From Pterois miles (lineage: Eukaryota; Chordata; Actinopteri; Perciformes; Scorpaenidae): 64,000 bases of DNA. The position numbers were made by a program, and so were the translations under genes. The stretch is from positions 20,699,001 through 20,763,000 of the forward strand of contig CAMQGK010000110.1 of the NCBI GenBank assembly GCA_947000775.1, read 5' to 3'. The notes beneath the pieces are model-generated. The model did no database searches and was not told the DNA's origin. It saw only the letters and a list, made by a program, of their open reading frames with translations. Positions 37,305-63,635 of this stretch are shown here, one piece after another (position 1 is the stretch's first letter; each line of letters opens with the position of its first letter).

Positions 37305-37671
37305 AGGGCTGCACGGTGGTGCAGTGGTTAGCGCTGTTGCCTCACAGCAAGAGGGTCGCAGGTTCGAATCCGGGGACTCTTCTGTGTGGAGTTTGCATGT
37401 TCTCCCCGTGTAAGCATGGGTTTTCTCCGGGTACTCCGGCTTCCTCCCACCGTCCAAAGTCATGCTGTTTAGGTTAATTGATGACTCTAAATTGCCCGTA
37501 TGTGTGAATGTGAGCGTGAATGGTTGTCTGTCTATATGTTGTCTGTCTCTATGTGCCCTGCAATGGACTGGCGACCTGTCCAGGGTGAACCCCGCCTTCG
37601 CCCAATGCCAGCTGGGATCGGCTCCAGCCCCCCGCGACCCCTAACGGGATAAGCGGTTGACGATGGATGGA
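37305..37671 (+). mobile_element. SINE-like retroposon with a perfect 12-bp target-site duplication
   Basis: Opens GGGCTGCACGGTGGTGCAGT, with tRNA-like internal promoter boxes (TGGTTAGCGCTG; GGTTCGAATCC), and ends GGATAAGCGGTTGACGATGG. Very common fish repeat type. TGTATCCCTTAC is repeated exactly at 37293-37304 and 37672-37683. A 5'-truncated copy is at 19806-19971. It is not a functional tRNA: no cloverleaf spacing. Confidence 0.85.
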
Positions 37672-38774
37672 TGTATCCCTTACTTGAAGGCAAGAAATAC
37701 AACACAAACACAACTCTCAGTTCACTGTACAAAATCTTCATTTTTTGTTTTTTTTTCTTCCTTAATGACATACAACAGGGGACCCATAAACAAAAAGAGA
37801 AAGTCATTTGATACAAGCTAGAATGCAGTTCAAAAATATATAATAAAACAAAATTAATAAAAAGCAGGTCTCTTATCCCTTGTAGTTAGAGGAAATAGTT
37901 TGAATACAGCTTAATATGATGTACAAAATATCACACAGTGATAAATTGCTAATAAAAAAATAATAACACAAAGAAATGAGAGTCCTTTACCTTGGCCTCT
38001 GACTGGTAACAGATTTTTTTTAAACTTATTTTCTTCGTTTTTCATGTTTTTTAATCGTTTTGCTTTTTTACAAGTTGTACATTGCCATTATCAATCACAA
38101 GCAAGTTTCTATGCCTAGCAAGGAAGAATGATTCACTTATGATACTACAGTATTCTTACATCTTAATAATCATAGTCAAAGAAAAGAAATGCAAGAAAGA
38201 AAACAAGGAAATGATGGACATTTACAGCAAGTGATGGCATCTCTAGTCATCATTTACAACCTCTGTTTCGATTTCTTTTTTTTTTCTTTTTTGATGTGTC
38301 ATACTGATTTGTCTTTATTCTCAGACGGGGACGGGGGGCGGACCAGTAACTCACCATCAGGTAACTGGGAGCCACAGCAGCGTCCACCCTTGTAGTATTT
38401 ACTCCAGATTGTATTAAAAACATTATTTCTGCACCCTGTCTGTAACCACTCCTCACCAGGAGCATCCACAATTAGACGTAGTGCAAAGTGGAGCCAGATA
38501 GTAGTTGAATGTGATAACAGGACGACATGTCCAGCAGCAGTACAATAATGGAGTTGCACCCGGATCTGGTCTATTTTAAGACCCCGTTTCAGGAAGAAAA
38601 ATAAACTATGAATGCTAGCATCCCCAGTGATTAGGAGTGAAGCGTTCACCTCTAGGCTACTTTGAACCTTTAGATCTGACCTCTGACCCCTAGTCTGACC
38701 CTGAAATCTTGGAAGAGGCAGGGGGTTCCCCTTAAGCAGCTGATTTAAAACCAGATTTCTCTCAAGGTAATAAG

Positions 38775-39186
38775 TAGGGATGCACCGATACCGGATTGGA
38801 TTTTGGGCCGATACTGACTCAAATAGCTGGATCGCATATCAGTGACAATGGCGCTGATCCCTTAAATTAATTTCTATTTCTATATACATTATAGTTTTGA
38901 CCAATTTGTTGTTGCATTAAAAAGGTTCACACGTGTAATAACTATTTTCATAATAAATAACAATTCAATGCACTTATATCCATGTATTAATTTGTTACAT
39001 TTTGTTTTACAAAGTTAGGAAAGTAATGTCTATGTCTTACACATAAAAGAATGATCCCAGTCAGTGAGCCATACAGATTATTAATCAAACACTGGTATCG
39101 GATCAGTACTCGGTATCGGCTGATACCCAAAGCCCAGGTATCACTATTAGTGTCAGGACTGAAAAGGTCGGATTGGTGCATCCCTA
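38775..39186. mobile_element. hAT-like MITE, family F, copy 2, with an imperfect 8-bp target duplication
   Basis: Termini TAGGGATGCACCGATACCGG and GATTGGTGCATCCCTA are inverted repeats. The flanks GTAATAAG (38767-38774) and GTAATAGT (39187-39194) share six of eight bases, as expected for a hAT 8-bp duplication with age. Confidence 0.8.
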
Positions 39187-40921
39187 GTAATAGTCTGGTC
39201 AGCTGTTAAGGAGAAACTTTAACCTAAAGCAAACAAACAATTGTCAGCGATAGATGCGAGATGTCTCAAAGGAACGTTTCCTCCGAAGCCAAATGTTCTG
39301 TGTTAAGTTCAAAACAGCAGAACCACAACAGATCAGCAAGACAGAAGTTGCTGCGTCATGTTACACATCTTAAATCAATTATTTCTTCTTTTTCTTTCAT
39401 GAAATGACAAAAGTGTCTGAATTTAAAATGGATTCTCTTCTTTTTCTTTCTCCCCCTGGAGCCATTCCTCCCCTTCCTCTTCAGAAAGAGGAGACCGGCT
39501 TTACATCAATGTGCTACTGTGCAACTGATGCACGTCAAAAACAAGACGAGGAAACCTCGCTTCGACGCGCAGCTTTTCTTTTTCGAAAGCCTGAATAAAT
39601 AACAAGCCAGACCCGAGCATCGCCTCCTACAAACTGGAGCCGACCTCCAGGATGAAATGAAATCTGAACAGCTCTCAGCTGAAGCAGCGTTTTCAGTCCT
39701 CACTGTAATATAATTACCACCAGCTCTGTACACTCCTCAAGCCTGAAACGGTCCATGCCGACATTATTCACGCCTCTCTGATGAGCGACGTTAACGGCGA
39801 CCGTTGATTCTGAAATGTGACCACGGTTAATGAAATGAGTAGACGATGAAATGTCATTTAAAAACAGATTCGCTCTATAGCCCCGATGAGTGAGAAACAC
39901 AGTCTCTCTTTCTCATGTACACACAAAAAACAGGTCCCTGATTCTGACTCAAGACGGACGAGGTCTTTCGTAGCACCGTGATTTAAACTAGTGCATATAC
40001 AAACAACACATGCACACTCTTCTGTCCAGTAAAAAGCACCAAATGACACGATCGGTGTCATTTGCAGAGAGCATACAGACTGGCCTCACTGCTCCTGTAA
40101 GTCTACTGACTTTCATGATATCTATCTTTAGCTGGTATGTGGTGTGAGAGAGCATCAGTCTGTAGAAATGGACCATGATTGTGGAAATGTGTTCATTTAT
40201 CTTGTACAGCAGAGTGACATTTTATCTCACACACACACACACAGACACAGAATCGTTGGGACGCTACAATACTCAGACACACAATGAGACTTGGTCATAA
40301 AGTTGAAATTAAAGCTATTTGTTCAACACTGGTTAGAAACTGTCTAATGGTTCACACACAACAAATTTTAACATTCTGCAACCCCGAATACAACAGCACA
40401 TACACTCTACCTGGAGTCTTTGGAATGTAATACATTGATTCCCAATGATGAGGCTGGTCAGGTGTTTTCTTCCGCTGACACTGGGAAAGATAACCGTTAT
40501 TAGTCATGCCTACATATGGATGTTAGCCACAAGCAAGTAGTTCAAAAAAGAAACATCTCAAATGAAAATGCAGTGGTGCGCTGTTGGTGCATCGTACGTG
40601 CTGTGCGAGTGTTTCCTTGGTGGTTTTCGCCATGAAATGTGAGTAGTGTGTCAGCAGTTTAAGCGTACAATCACACACACATACATACATACGGTGGTTT
40701 GCAATAAGTGTTGGCAGATTGAAAAAAAAAGCAGAACAGAATATTGTAGTGTAGAAAAGTGTTACTCCAAACATGATTATTTGAAAAACGGAGCAGCCGG
40801 GATTTGTATAAAAAAGCAGTGTGATTAGTATTACAAGAAGTCACTGAGGCATCAGAGAACAGAGAGGAATTGAGGGGGAGGTGACGTCCTGTGGCGATGA
40901 CCCAGCCAGTGGGGTGCAGGA

Positions 40922-40924
<3 letters not shown>

Positions 40925-40976
<52 letters not shown>
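40925..40976. repeat. (GT)n microsatellite
   Basis: About 26 uninterrupted GT units. Confidence 0.98.
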
Positions 40977-40978
<2 letters not shown>

Positions 40979-41517
40979 GCAGGTGAAATTTGTCCACTGT
41001 AGTCTTCAGTCTCTTTTGGCCCAGTTGGTTTTGTAGGACTCTAAAGGCAGAAACAAACAGAGTTAGACCAACAACCGTTCAGAACTGCTCGACACTGATA
41101 TGAAGGGCAAAAGACACTAGGTCCCACTGCATTTTAAAAACGTACCCGATTTTGTAATTTAGAGCCGTAAAAATCCAACAAGATATAAGAAGTGACACAA
41201 CAAAACCAAACAACATAAAACTAAACACATATTTTATATTTTACAATGTTTTATAGTCGGGAAAAAGTCTAAATTGGGCATTTTAAACTTGAAAGGATTC
41301 AGTAAAAAACTAGATTTGAATTTTGTGAAGTTCAGTAGAAATTCTGTTGAAGACGACTGTGTTGAGATCCACTGATTACTGATTTACTTAGAAATTACTG
41401 TCAGTGTAATGTGTATGTTAGGAGATTCAAGAGACTTGGGTAACCTTTTTCTAAAAAGATGCAAAAATTGAGTTTAAACCTTTTTATCGAGACAGATGGG
41501 CGGACTCCAGCACTCAG

Positions 41518-41752
41518 TTTATTATTGCACTTTCATAAACATGGGGGACTCACAAGAGAGAGATTTTAAAAATGAGAGGCCAAAAGAGAAGCAACAGAGG
41601 CCAACATATCCTGACTTCCTAGTTCAACAATTCCCAAAATGCAACTCAGTAGTTTCATAAACAACACCCCACCCCCATCCCCAGTCTGTAACACAGGTTT
41701 ATTAATTTGAAAGAAAACAACCCCCCATCTCACCAGAATGACAACAGCGCTG
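41518..41752 (-). other. strn4: strn4 3' UTR up to a candidate poly(A) signal
   Basis: The stop codon is at 41753-41755. TTTATT on the plus strand at 41518-41523 gives AATAAA on the transcript about 230 nt downstream. Other signals further left are possible, so the end is uncertain. Confidence 0.5.
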
Positions 41753-57651
<15,899 letters not shown>

Positions 57652-57835
57652 TTTAACCGTTCAACCTTTCGCCAGGATAAGGAGGCGGAAACGGGCAGAG
57701 TATACGAACAATAATAATAAAAAAGTACCTCGTACCCTTCTTCCAACCCAGCAGCACTTCGCTGTAGACGACCCTCTTTTCTTCCTTTTCTCACACGCAC
57801 AGAGCAAAATTACTATTCAGTTAGCAAAATACTAC

Positions 57836-57842
57836 ACTTCCG
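57836..57842 (-). promoter_or_regulatory. ETS/GABP-type motif upstream of strn4
   Basis: ACTTCCG on the plus strand, that is CGGAAGT on the gene strand, 185 nt upstream of the strn4 ATG. Common in TATA-less housekeeping promoters. Single motif, so weak evidence. Confidence 0.35.
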
Positions 57843-58775
57843 CTTTCAAACCTTCAACATAAAATAACCACGACCAAGCTACATATTTGTAACACCCTGG
57901 CCCTTTTAGTCATCAACAAACCATATTCATGATAAATTATTACTTGGAAACGTTTGCTTAAGTAACATGGAAATGTTGGTATCAAATGTCTATCACTGGA
58001 AACAATTGTTGAAATGTTGTTTGTGACTCTTATTTTGTATACCCATGATTAGTTTCCTGTTTGCTGTGGAAATGCCCACTGCGGTGACAAATAAAGGGCC
58101 ATGTTTGCAGTAATACACAATGAACATGTCGCTAGGGGAGTTCATTTCCTGCCATTTTGTGAGAAGGGATGCTTGAGGACAGTAAAGTTAGCCAACAGTA
58201 TCCACAACGTTGTTTCCGGTTTGAAGTCTCCACGAAGCAGGTCCATCGTGATTTTCTGCCACGCTTTTTCCATAGTTTATTTCGAAAGTTCAGCACAGTA
58301 GTTACATAAACACATTCAGATTTTTCATTACAAAAAAATCCGTAAATATATTTCACAGTATAAAAATAAAATAAATTACACAACAAATAAAATGTAAGGA
58401 AAGGAAAAGACGAAAAAGAAAACAATAGGATCATTTAAACAACTGGAATAAATTTAAATGTTCAATTCAATTTTGAGATTTAAGTTTTCAGTTGTAGTCC
58501 AATATGTTTTTAAATCAATATCTGTCAAAGTATAAAAGGAGGGAACTCTTTTAAGCCATATCATTTTATGGGTACAATACTTTGCTAAGATATGAATCAA
58601 ATACCACATAATACATACAGTAGGTCTCACAAGTATGGGTGTGATAAATCACAGTGTTGTTGCATATGTCTTTTGTGGACACATAATTAACATATTCTTT
58701 ATTTTAATCTGATGGACATACTGTGTATGCATGCACATATGTACATACTGTGATAAGTATGTGATTACCTATATG

Positions 58776-58858
58776 CATGTATAGTGCCTTTGCCATATTT
58801 AATTCATTATGTATTAATAAATTAAACATGGCAAAGGTGCTATGTAGAAAACCAGCTG
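58776..58858. repeat. Hairpin-forming inverted repeat
   Basis: ATAGTGCCTTTGCCATATTT pairs with AAACATGGCAAAGGTGCTAT around an AT-rich loop. Stem about 25 bp with two mismatches. Either a tiny MITE or a chance palindrome; no sign of a known small RNA. Confidence 0.6.
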
Positions 58859-59232
58859 TATAGATGCTGGTTGGAGATTTCAGTATGGTCCTTGACATCC
58901 CTGCCCTATAAAGTAGAAACAGAAATGGAGGCTTGTATAGGTAGTTTCTCCAAGATAATAAATAAAAATAATCCCCTGTATGCACAAGTGTGAATATGCT
59001 ATGAACTCTTTCAAATATATCGTTTTACTAATGTTTTACACACTTGCTTCAATATGTGCAGGAACAGTTGAAGAGGTGTTTCAGTGGATATACAGTAACT
59101 TAAGTAAGGTTGAGTTTTTGAGTTCAAAACGATAGAGATTAAATGTCATTTCAGCCCAGCAATAGTATTTTGATATTGACGTTATTTTGATATGCAACTG
59201 ATGCAGGTTTTGTGCAAAATGTTTTGATTTTA

Positions 59233-59462
59233 AAGATGGCACCTTTTTTCCAGGGTCCAAGGAAAAAAAGAGAAAAAAAAGATGGCACTTTTATTCTGAA
59301 GGATACGAGCCGGAAGTCTTTATGTTGTTGCTGCGGGCAACACAGACGGAAGCGTGATAGCGTTAATGGTACATCCTTGCAGTTGGCTTTCATAGTTGAG
59401 CTTGCATCAGAGCTACATAGTAATGAAATACCCCGATGCGATTTGTGTGCACTCAGTTCCGG
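59233..59462 (+). promoter_or_regulatory. Probable fkrp core promoter with YY1 and ETS motifs
   Basis: AAGATGGC (YY1 core) occurs at 59233-59240 and 59279-59286. ETS/GABP motifs CCGGAAGT (59310-59317), ACGGAAG (59346-59352) and TTCCGG (59457-59462) follow. This cluster is typical of TATA-less vertebrate promoters and lies just before the inferred fkrp leader exon. Confidence 0.5.
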
Positions 59463-59747
59463 ATTTCTTCTTAAAATATCGGAGACTCGATTTCAACCAC
59501 AACCGCACAAACATCAGCTAAATAATGCAGATTAATGTCTGTGTTTGCAGCTACCGATTCAGCCGGGTTTGCTCCTGTGCTACTGTACCAGAGCTGGCTG
59601 AGATGGACCACCATGTAAACCAAATATAGTTCAGCGGGGTTAATGGGCTTAACGTTGCTAATGCTTCTGATAACATGGCTAATACGTGGTGAGGTGGGCT
59701 GCAAATGTTTGCCTTGTAAAGTATACAATAAATACATCTAAATTAAG
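59330..59747 (+). other. fkrp: Probable fkrp 5' non-coding exon 1
   Basis: The 3' edge is set by a consensus donor AAG|GTGAGT at 59748. The matching acceptor TCTGTCTGTCACAG| ends at 60024. The 5' edge is a guess from the promoter motifs. A spliced non-coding leader before a single coding exon is usual for FKRP. Confidence 0.45.
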
Positions 59748-60024
59748 GTGAGTTGTCATGGATTTTACCAGTCTGTTTTTATTGATTGGTAATGCAGCTA
59801 GTCACATTTCTTTCTTTCATGGAGCTATGGGTGTCCTAGTTTTATGGCTAAGATAATTCACTGCACTGCTAGTTATTTCAGATCAAAGTAGTCCTCTGCG
59901 TCATTTTAATGTAGCATGAGATTGTATTATACAGTCAAGGTATCTTCATACAGTTGTTACATACTTATACGCCTGTAAAATTAAAAGCACAACACAACTG
60001 CATTTTTTTTTCTGTCTGTCACAG

Positions 60025-60137
60025 GATGCCTTCGACTGTCATCTGCTACTAATGGGGAGAGAAGAGACCCCCCTCTGGATTTCTTAATTGAAACTTATTC
60101 ACCTTAGAGAAACTGGACCGTAAACACATCAGCTGCC
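60025..60137 (+). other. fkrp: fkrp 5' UTR part of the coding exon
   Basis: From the acceptor ACAG|GATGCC to the start codon. An in-frame TAG at 60105-60107 closes the frame upstream. The ATG at 60028 overlaps the splice junction and is out of frame with FKRP. Confidence 0.55.
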
Positions 60138-61727
60138 ATGCGTGTCAGTCTCTGCCAGGGGCTGCTAACTGGCGCCATCATCCTCAACCTCCTCATTCTC
60201 TACTATGTGTCCCGGGCCCAGCAGCAAATGATGGACAAGAGGAAGGAGCTGGGCAGGGGCACGAGGAGGGCTGCCCTACCTGCGTCCGGTCTGGGGGGAG
60301 GACTGGGTGTACTGGTAGGAGCTGGTACTGGTACTGGAGGTGAGGGACACAGCCATGGTCCACGTGTGACTGTTCTTCTTCGGGAGTTTGAAAACTTTGA
60401 GAATTATGTTGGCGATGTGGCTAATTCCTTCCTCCACCAGAGACCCGAGCTTCCCTTCCTGGCTGTGGCTGACACGTCTCCGTACCCTCCCCTTGTGCTT
60501 CCGGAGGGGGCACGCCTTCTAGTCCTCTCCCCTAGTCCAGACCAGCCACCGCAAGCTCACAGGCCGGAGTTCCATATCCAGACGGAGTTTGTACTGCTGG
60601 TGCCTGATGGAGTGGAGTTGGAACAACCTCGGGCAATCGAGAGGCTGATCAGGGAGTTGGAAGGTGAGGGTGGAGGGCCTGTGAGGCTGGTAGCAGCACC
60701 CGTACTGGCTCGATCCGCCGTGCAGTGTCTCCACCTGCGGGTAAATCTCAGAGAGTGGACAGCCACCTATTCACCGGCTGCATCTGGGAGCAGTGGGAGT
60801 GTGTGTACAGCTTTACAAGGAGATGCAGTTGTCCTCATTCGCACCGAGGACCTCTTTAACCTCTCTGTCCCTTTGGGGCGGCCCCTCTTCTCCTCACTCT
60901 TTGTGCAGACTGCCCTGAGAGGCTGGAAGGTCAAGCTACTGGAGGGCCCCTGTTTCGCCGCAACCCACCGGCCCCTCTTCAGCTCCGCTCACAACCAGTG
61001 GAAGGCTGACACTCGACTGAAGGAGGCCACCGGGAAGCTCATGAGGAATTTTGGTCTGAAGCGTCTCCTGCTGCCAGATGGGAAGGATCAGTGGTACGGC
61101 TGCAGTAAAGAGACGCCTCGCTGCTTTGGCACCGTGCAGGATGACACGCCAGACTACCTGTATCTGGATCGGTGGACACCTCCCTGCTGTCTGCGTGCTC
61201 TCAGGGAAACCACCAAGTATGTCATCAATATCCTGGAGACCTCTGGTGTGCGCTACTGGCTGGAGGGCGGGACTCTGCTGGGTGCCGTCCGCCATCAGGA
61301 CATCATCCCATGGGATTATGATGTGGATCTGGGCATCTACCTGGAGGATGTACCCAACTGTGATCATCTGAAGAACCTGGACTCGGGATCTCTTGTGGAT
61401 GCTAACGGCTACGTCTGGGAGCGTGCAGTGGAAGGAGACTTCTACAGGGTCCAGTACAGCGAGGCCAACCACCTGCACGTCGACCTGTGGCCATTCTATC
61501 CACGCAATGGCATCATGACCAAAGACACGTGGACGGAGCACAAACAAGACGTGGAGTTCCCAGAACACTTCCTGCAGCCGCTGGTACCCATGTCCTTTGC
61601 TGGCATCACCGCCTACGGCCCCAACAACCACCGAAGCTTCTTGGAGCTCAAGTTCGGAGAAGGGGTAATTGAGAACCCCCAGTATCCCAACCCTGCAAAA
61701 AAGAGGCTAGACAGAAGCAAATTATGA
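60138..61727 (+). CDS. fkrp: Fukutin-related protein, ribitol-5-phosphate transferase
   Basis: Golgi type II membrane enzyme that adds the second ribitol-5-phosphate, from CDP-ribitol, to the core M3 glycan of alpha-dystroglycan (family knowledge). One uninterrupted 529-codon frame; human FKRP has 495. Start context GCTGCCATGC, with an in-frame TAG 33 nt upstream. Residues 10-27 (LLTGAIILNLLILYY) form the signal anchor, followed by a Gly-rich stem longer than in mammals. The catalytic region has WDYDVDLGIYLED with metal-binding acidic residues D393, D395 and D397. Cys 322, 329, 350 and 351 keep the exact spacing of the human zinc site. One sequon (FNLS, N241) matches human N209; the human N172 sequon is absent (LRVNLREW). 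Conserved tail FGEGVIENPQYPNP followed by a short basic end. Divergent from strn4. Fukutin is a relative but lacks this sequence. Confidence 0.97.
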   Translation: MRVSLCQGLLTGAIILNLLILYYVSRAQQQMMDKRKELGRGTRRAALPASGLGGGLGVLVGAGTGTGGEGHSHGPRVTVLLREFENFENYVGDVANSFLHQRPELPFLAVADTSPYPPLVLPEGARLLVLSPSPDQPPQAHRPEFHIQTEFVLLVPDGVELEQPRAIERLIRELEGEGGGPVRLVAAPVLARSAVQCLHLRVNLREWTATYSPAASGSSGSVCTALQGDAVVLIRTEDLFNLSVPLGRPLFSSLFVQTALRGWKVKLLEGPCFAATHRPLFSSAHNQWKADTRLKEATGKLMRNFGLKRLLLPDGKDQWYGCSKETPRCFGTVQDDTPDYLYLDRWTPPCCLRALRETTKYVINILETSGVRYWLEGGTLLGAVRHQDIIPWDYDVDLGIYLEDVPNCDHLKNLDSGSLVDANGYVWERAVEGDFYRVQYSEANHLHVDLWPFYPRNGIMTKDTWTEHKQDVEFPEHFLQPLVPMSFAGITAYGPNNHRSFLELKFGEGVIENPQYPNPAKKRLDRSKL

Positions 61728-62880
61728 GATGATAAAACACCTCAACTGACTTAAAAAAAAACAGTCTAAGAGATGATGCCTGGAAACTAATATGGTGCCA
61801 AAATGACTGCATTTGCTGTCAGTTTTACCACAGCAATATCACCAGTATAATCTCATGCCTGGTAAAATGTTCTCTGTTTTCAGTATTTGGATTTAAAGAG
61901 GACCTATTAAGCTTTTGTGTTTTTCCTCTTCCCTATAGTGTGTTATATAGATTTTTTGTGGCTGTACAAAGTTACAAAGCCCAAAGTTATGTTAAGTTAA
62001 GCCGGTATGAGAAAAATAAAGTGTTTTTTGAACATTAAATCATGTAAACACGGTCTAGCAGGAACCCAAAAAACAAGAAACATGAAAATAAGCATAATAG
62101 GTCCTCTTTAAAGTCTAACCTTGGACTGCCTTTTTATTCTTTGTCAAAGTGGTGAGATTTAGTTTGTAAGGGACATGGCCGCTTGAAAGATTGAAACTAG
62201 TGTTTACATCAGGCATATCTTAGAGTTAAAGACTAGTTTTTCGACGTGGTGTACTAAATCTGTATGTGTTGCACAATAAAGTATACATAAGACTGCTGTA
62301 AAGATCATAAATCCTTTTAAATTCTATTTATATTGGTTTCTTGTTAAAAGCTACATGATCTTAAGCAGGATTTAAGGTTTTGTACGGAATTATTTGTGTT
62401 AAAAAAGCCCAAACAGGTGTGTATTATATTGATCTGCATTGGTTATTTAAGTTTATGAATGAATGTTTTATGTGTATCAAATGCCATTTTGTACCTTACA
62501 GCTGTAGCATGGTGAGTAAATTTTCATGTGGTGAGATGAGAAACATTCACCCTGTCATTGTTGGCATATGGAGAGCATGAAATGTTGCAGGCCTCAGTAT
62601 TCAGTACAAAACATAAAACTTTGACTGAATTTGTTAATGAATATTAACCCATAGGCCAGTTATTTGTGTTTCTACTGAGTGCCCATTATGTATTCAACTG
62701 AAATGTCATTTCAATTTAGTAGACTGATGAAAGAAAAATACTCAAAAAGAGAAGTTGCACAAAAGAACGCACCAACCTCTCTGGGTATGACATGTTTCCT
62801 GTAGTATTGTCACTTGCGTGTGGTGTATCAAGGTGTCACTCCAATTCATGAACTGGCCAAATAAAGGAGTTGTAACGGTT
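61728..62880 (+). other. fkrp: fkrp 3' UTR with two candidate poly(A) signals
   Basis: AATAAA occurs at 62275-62280 and 62860-62865. The first would give a UTR of about 570 nt, the second about 1150 nt. A family D MITE (61893-62111) lies inside, so the messages probably carry it. Confidence 0.55.
61893..62111. mobile_element. MITE family D, copy 3, inside the fkrp 3' UTR
   Basis: TTAAAGAGGACCTATTAAGC at the left and GCATAATAGGTCCTCTTTAA at the right are near-perfect inverted repeats. 219 bp, the shortest and best-preserved termini of the three copies. Confidence 0.85.
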
Positions 62881-63500
62881 CAATGCTACTTTATTCATTT
62901 ATTTTGAGGATTGTTGGAAAATGCATTGTGAGTACAGTATATACAATATTGGTTGCAGTCCTGTTTGAACACTAGGTGGCACAGCACACCTAATTATTCA
63001 ATAGCATTTGTAACTCGAAGCTTCTGCACTATGCATTATGGGAATTCCTTCACTATATGGCAGGAGTATAGGGTGTGGAGGATTTTATGACAAACAGAGT
63101 GCAGCTGGCTTGTTAGACTGGTCCTGTGATGTAAAATAGCTTCCTAATCCTGCCCAGGAAGTTACTATGTGTTTAACAATAGCTGTGTCAGCTGTTGATG
63201 CCGTACATATTGTAGTCCCCAAAGTGTGTTTGCACTCCTCTTACCCGCCATTAGATAACGAACGTTGTTCATATATGGCCTTGTAACTGGATAGGTATCT
63301 GTACCATGTGGTTATTTCAGGATGCTAAGACAAAAGGATGTCCATTTTAAATGTTTGCCTCTTGCATGATGCTACGGTATGGAATCTGTAGGTGACTTAC
63401 TGTAACAAGGTGGAGAGCTTGTGACTAGTCATGTAGGACTACTACACAAATCAAAATGGTTCTAACAAACACAAGACACAGACGAATATGTATATAAAAA
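62881..63500. other. Intergenic, no feature seen
   Basis: No protein-like frame and no recognised repeat. Confidence 0.5.
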
Positions 63501-63506
63501 AAGGCC

Positions 63507-63600
63507 TTTATTGTTTAAACACTAAAGACAGTAAATCCAGACTGTAACCGGGAAAGTGTTTGGAAACATAGCCCAACTGTACCAAAATTACTACCATGTG

Positions 63601-63635
<35 letters not shown>

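Larger units (their letters stand above)
37684..41005. other. Intergenic stretch between prkd2 and strn4, mostly unexplained
   Basis: AT-rich with T runs. It contains the family F MITE (38775-39186) and a TG tract. A 116-codon minus frame at 38299-38649 has no family I recognise. Parts could be distal 3' UTR of strn4, but no exon is proven. Confidence 0.4.
57652..59225. other. Divergent intergenic region between strn4 and fkrp
   Basis: Holds the strn4 5' UTR and promoter on the left. The middle is AT-rich with no gene seen. It includes the hairpin at 58776-58858. Confidence 0.6.

Noticed and set aside
37305..37420. tRNA-like sequence with A and B box motifs
   Set aside because: No cloverleaf can be drawn with proper arm spacing and the element has target duplications; it is a SINE-like retroposon head.
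60936..61631. 231-codon minus-strand frame inside FKRP
   Set aside because: Antisense shadow of a strongly conserved coding exon; no independent homology.
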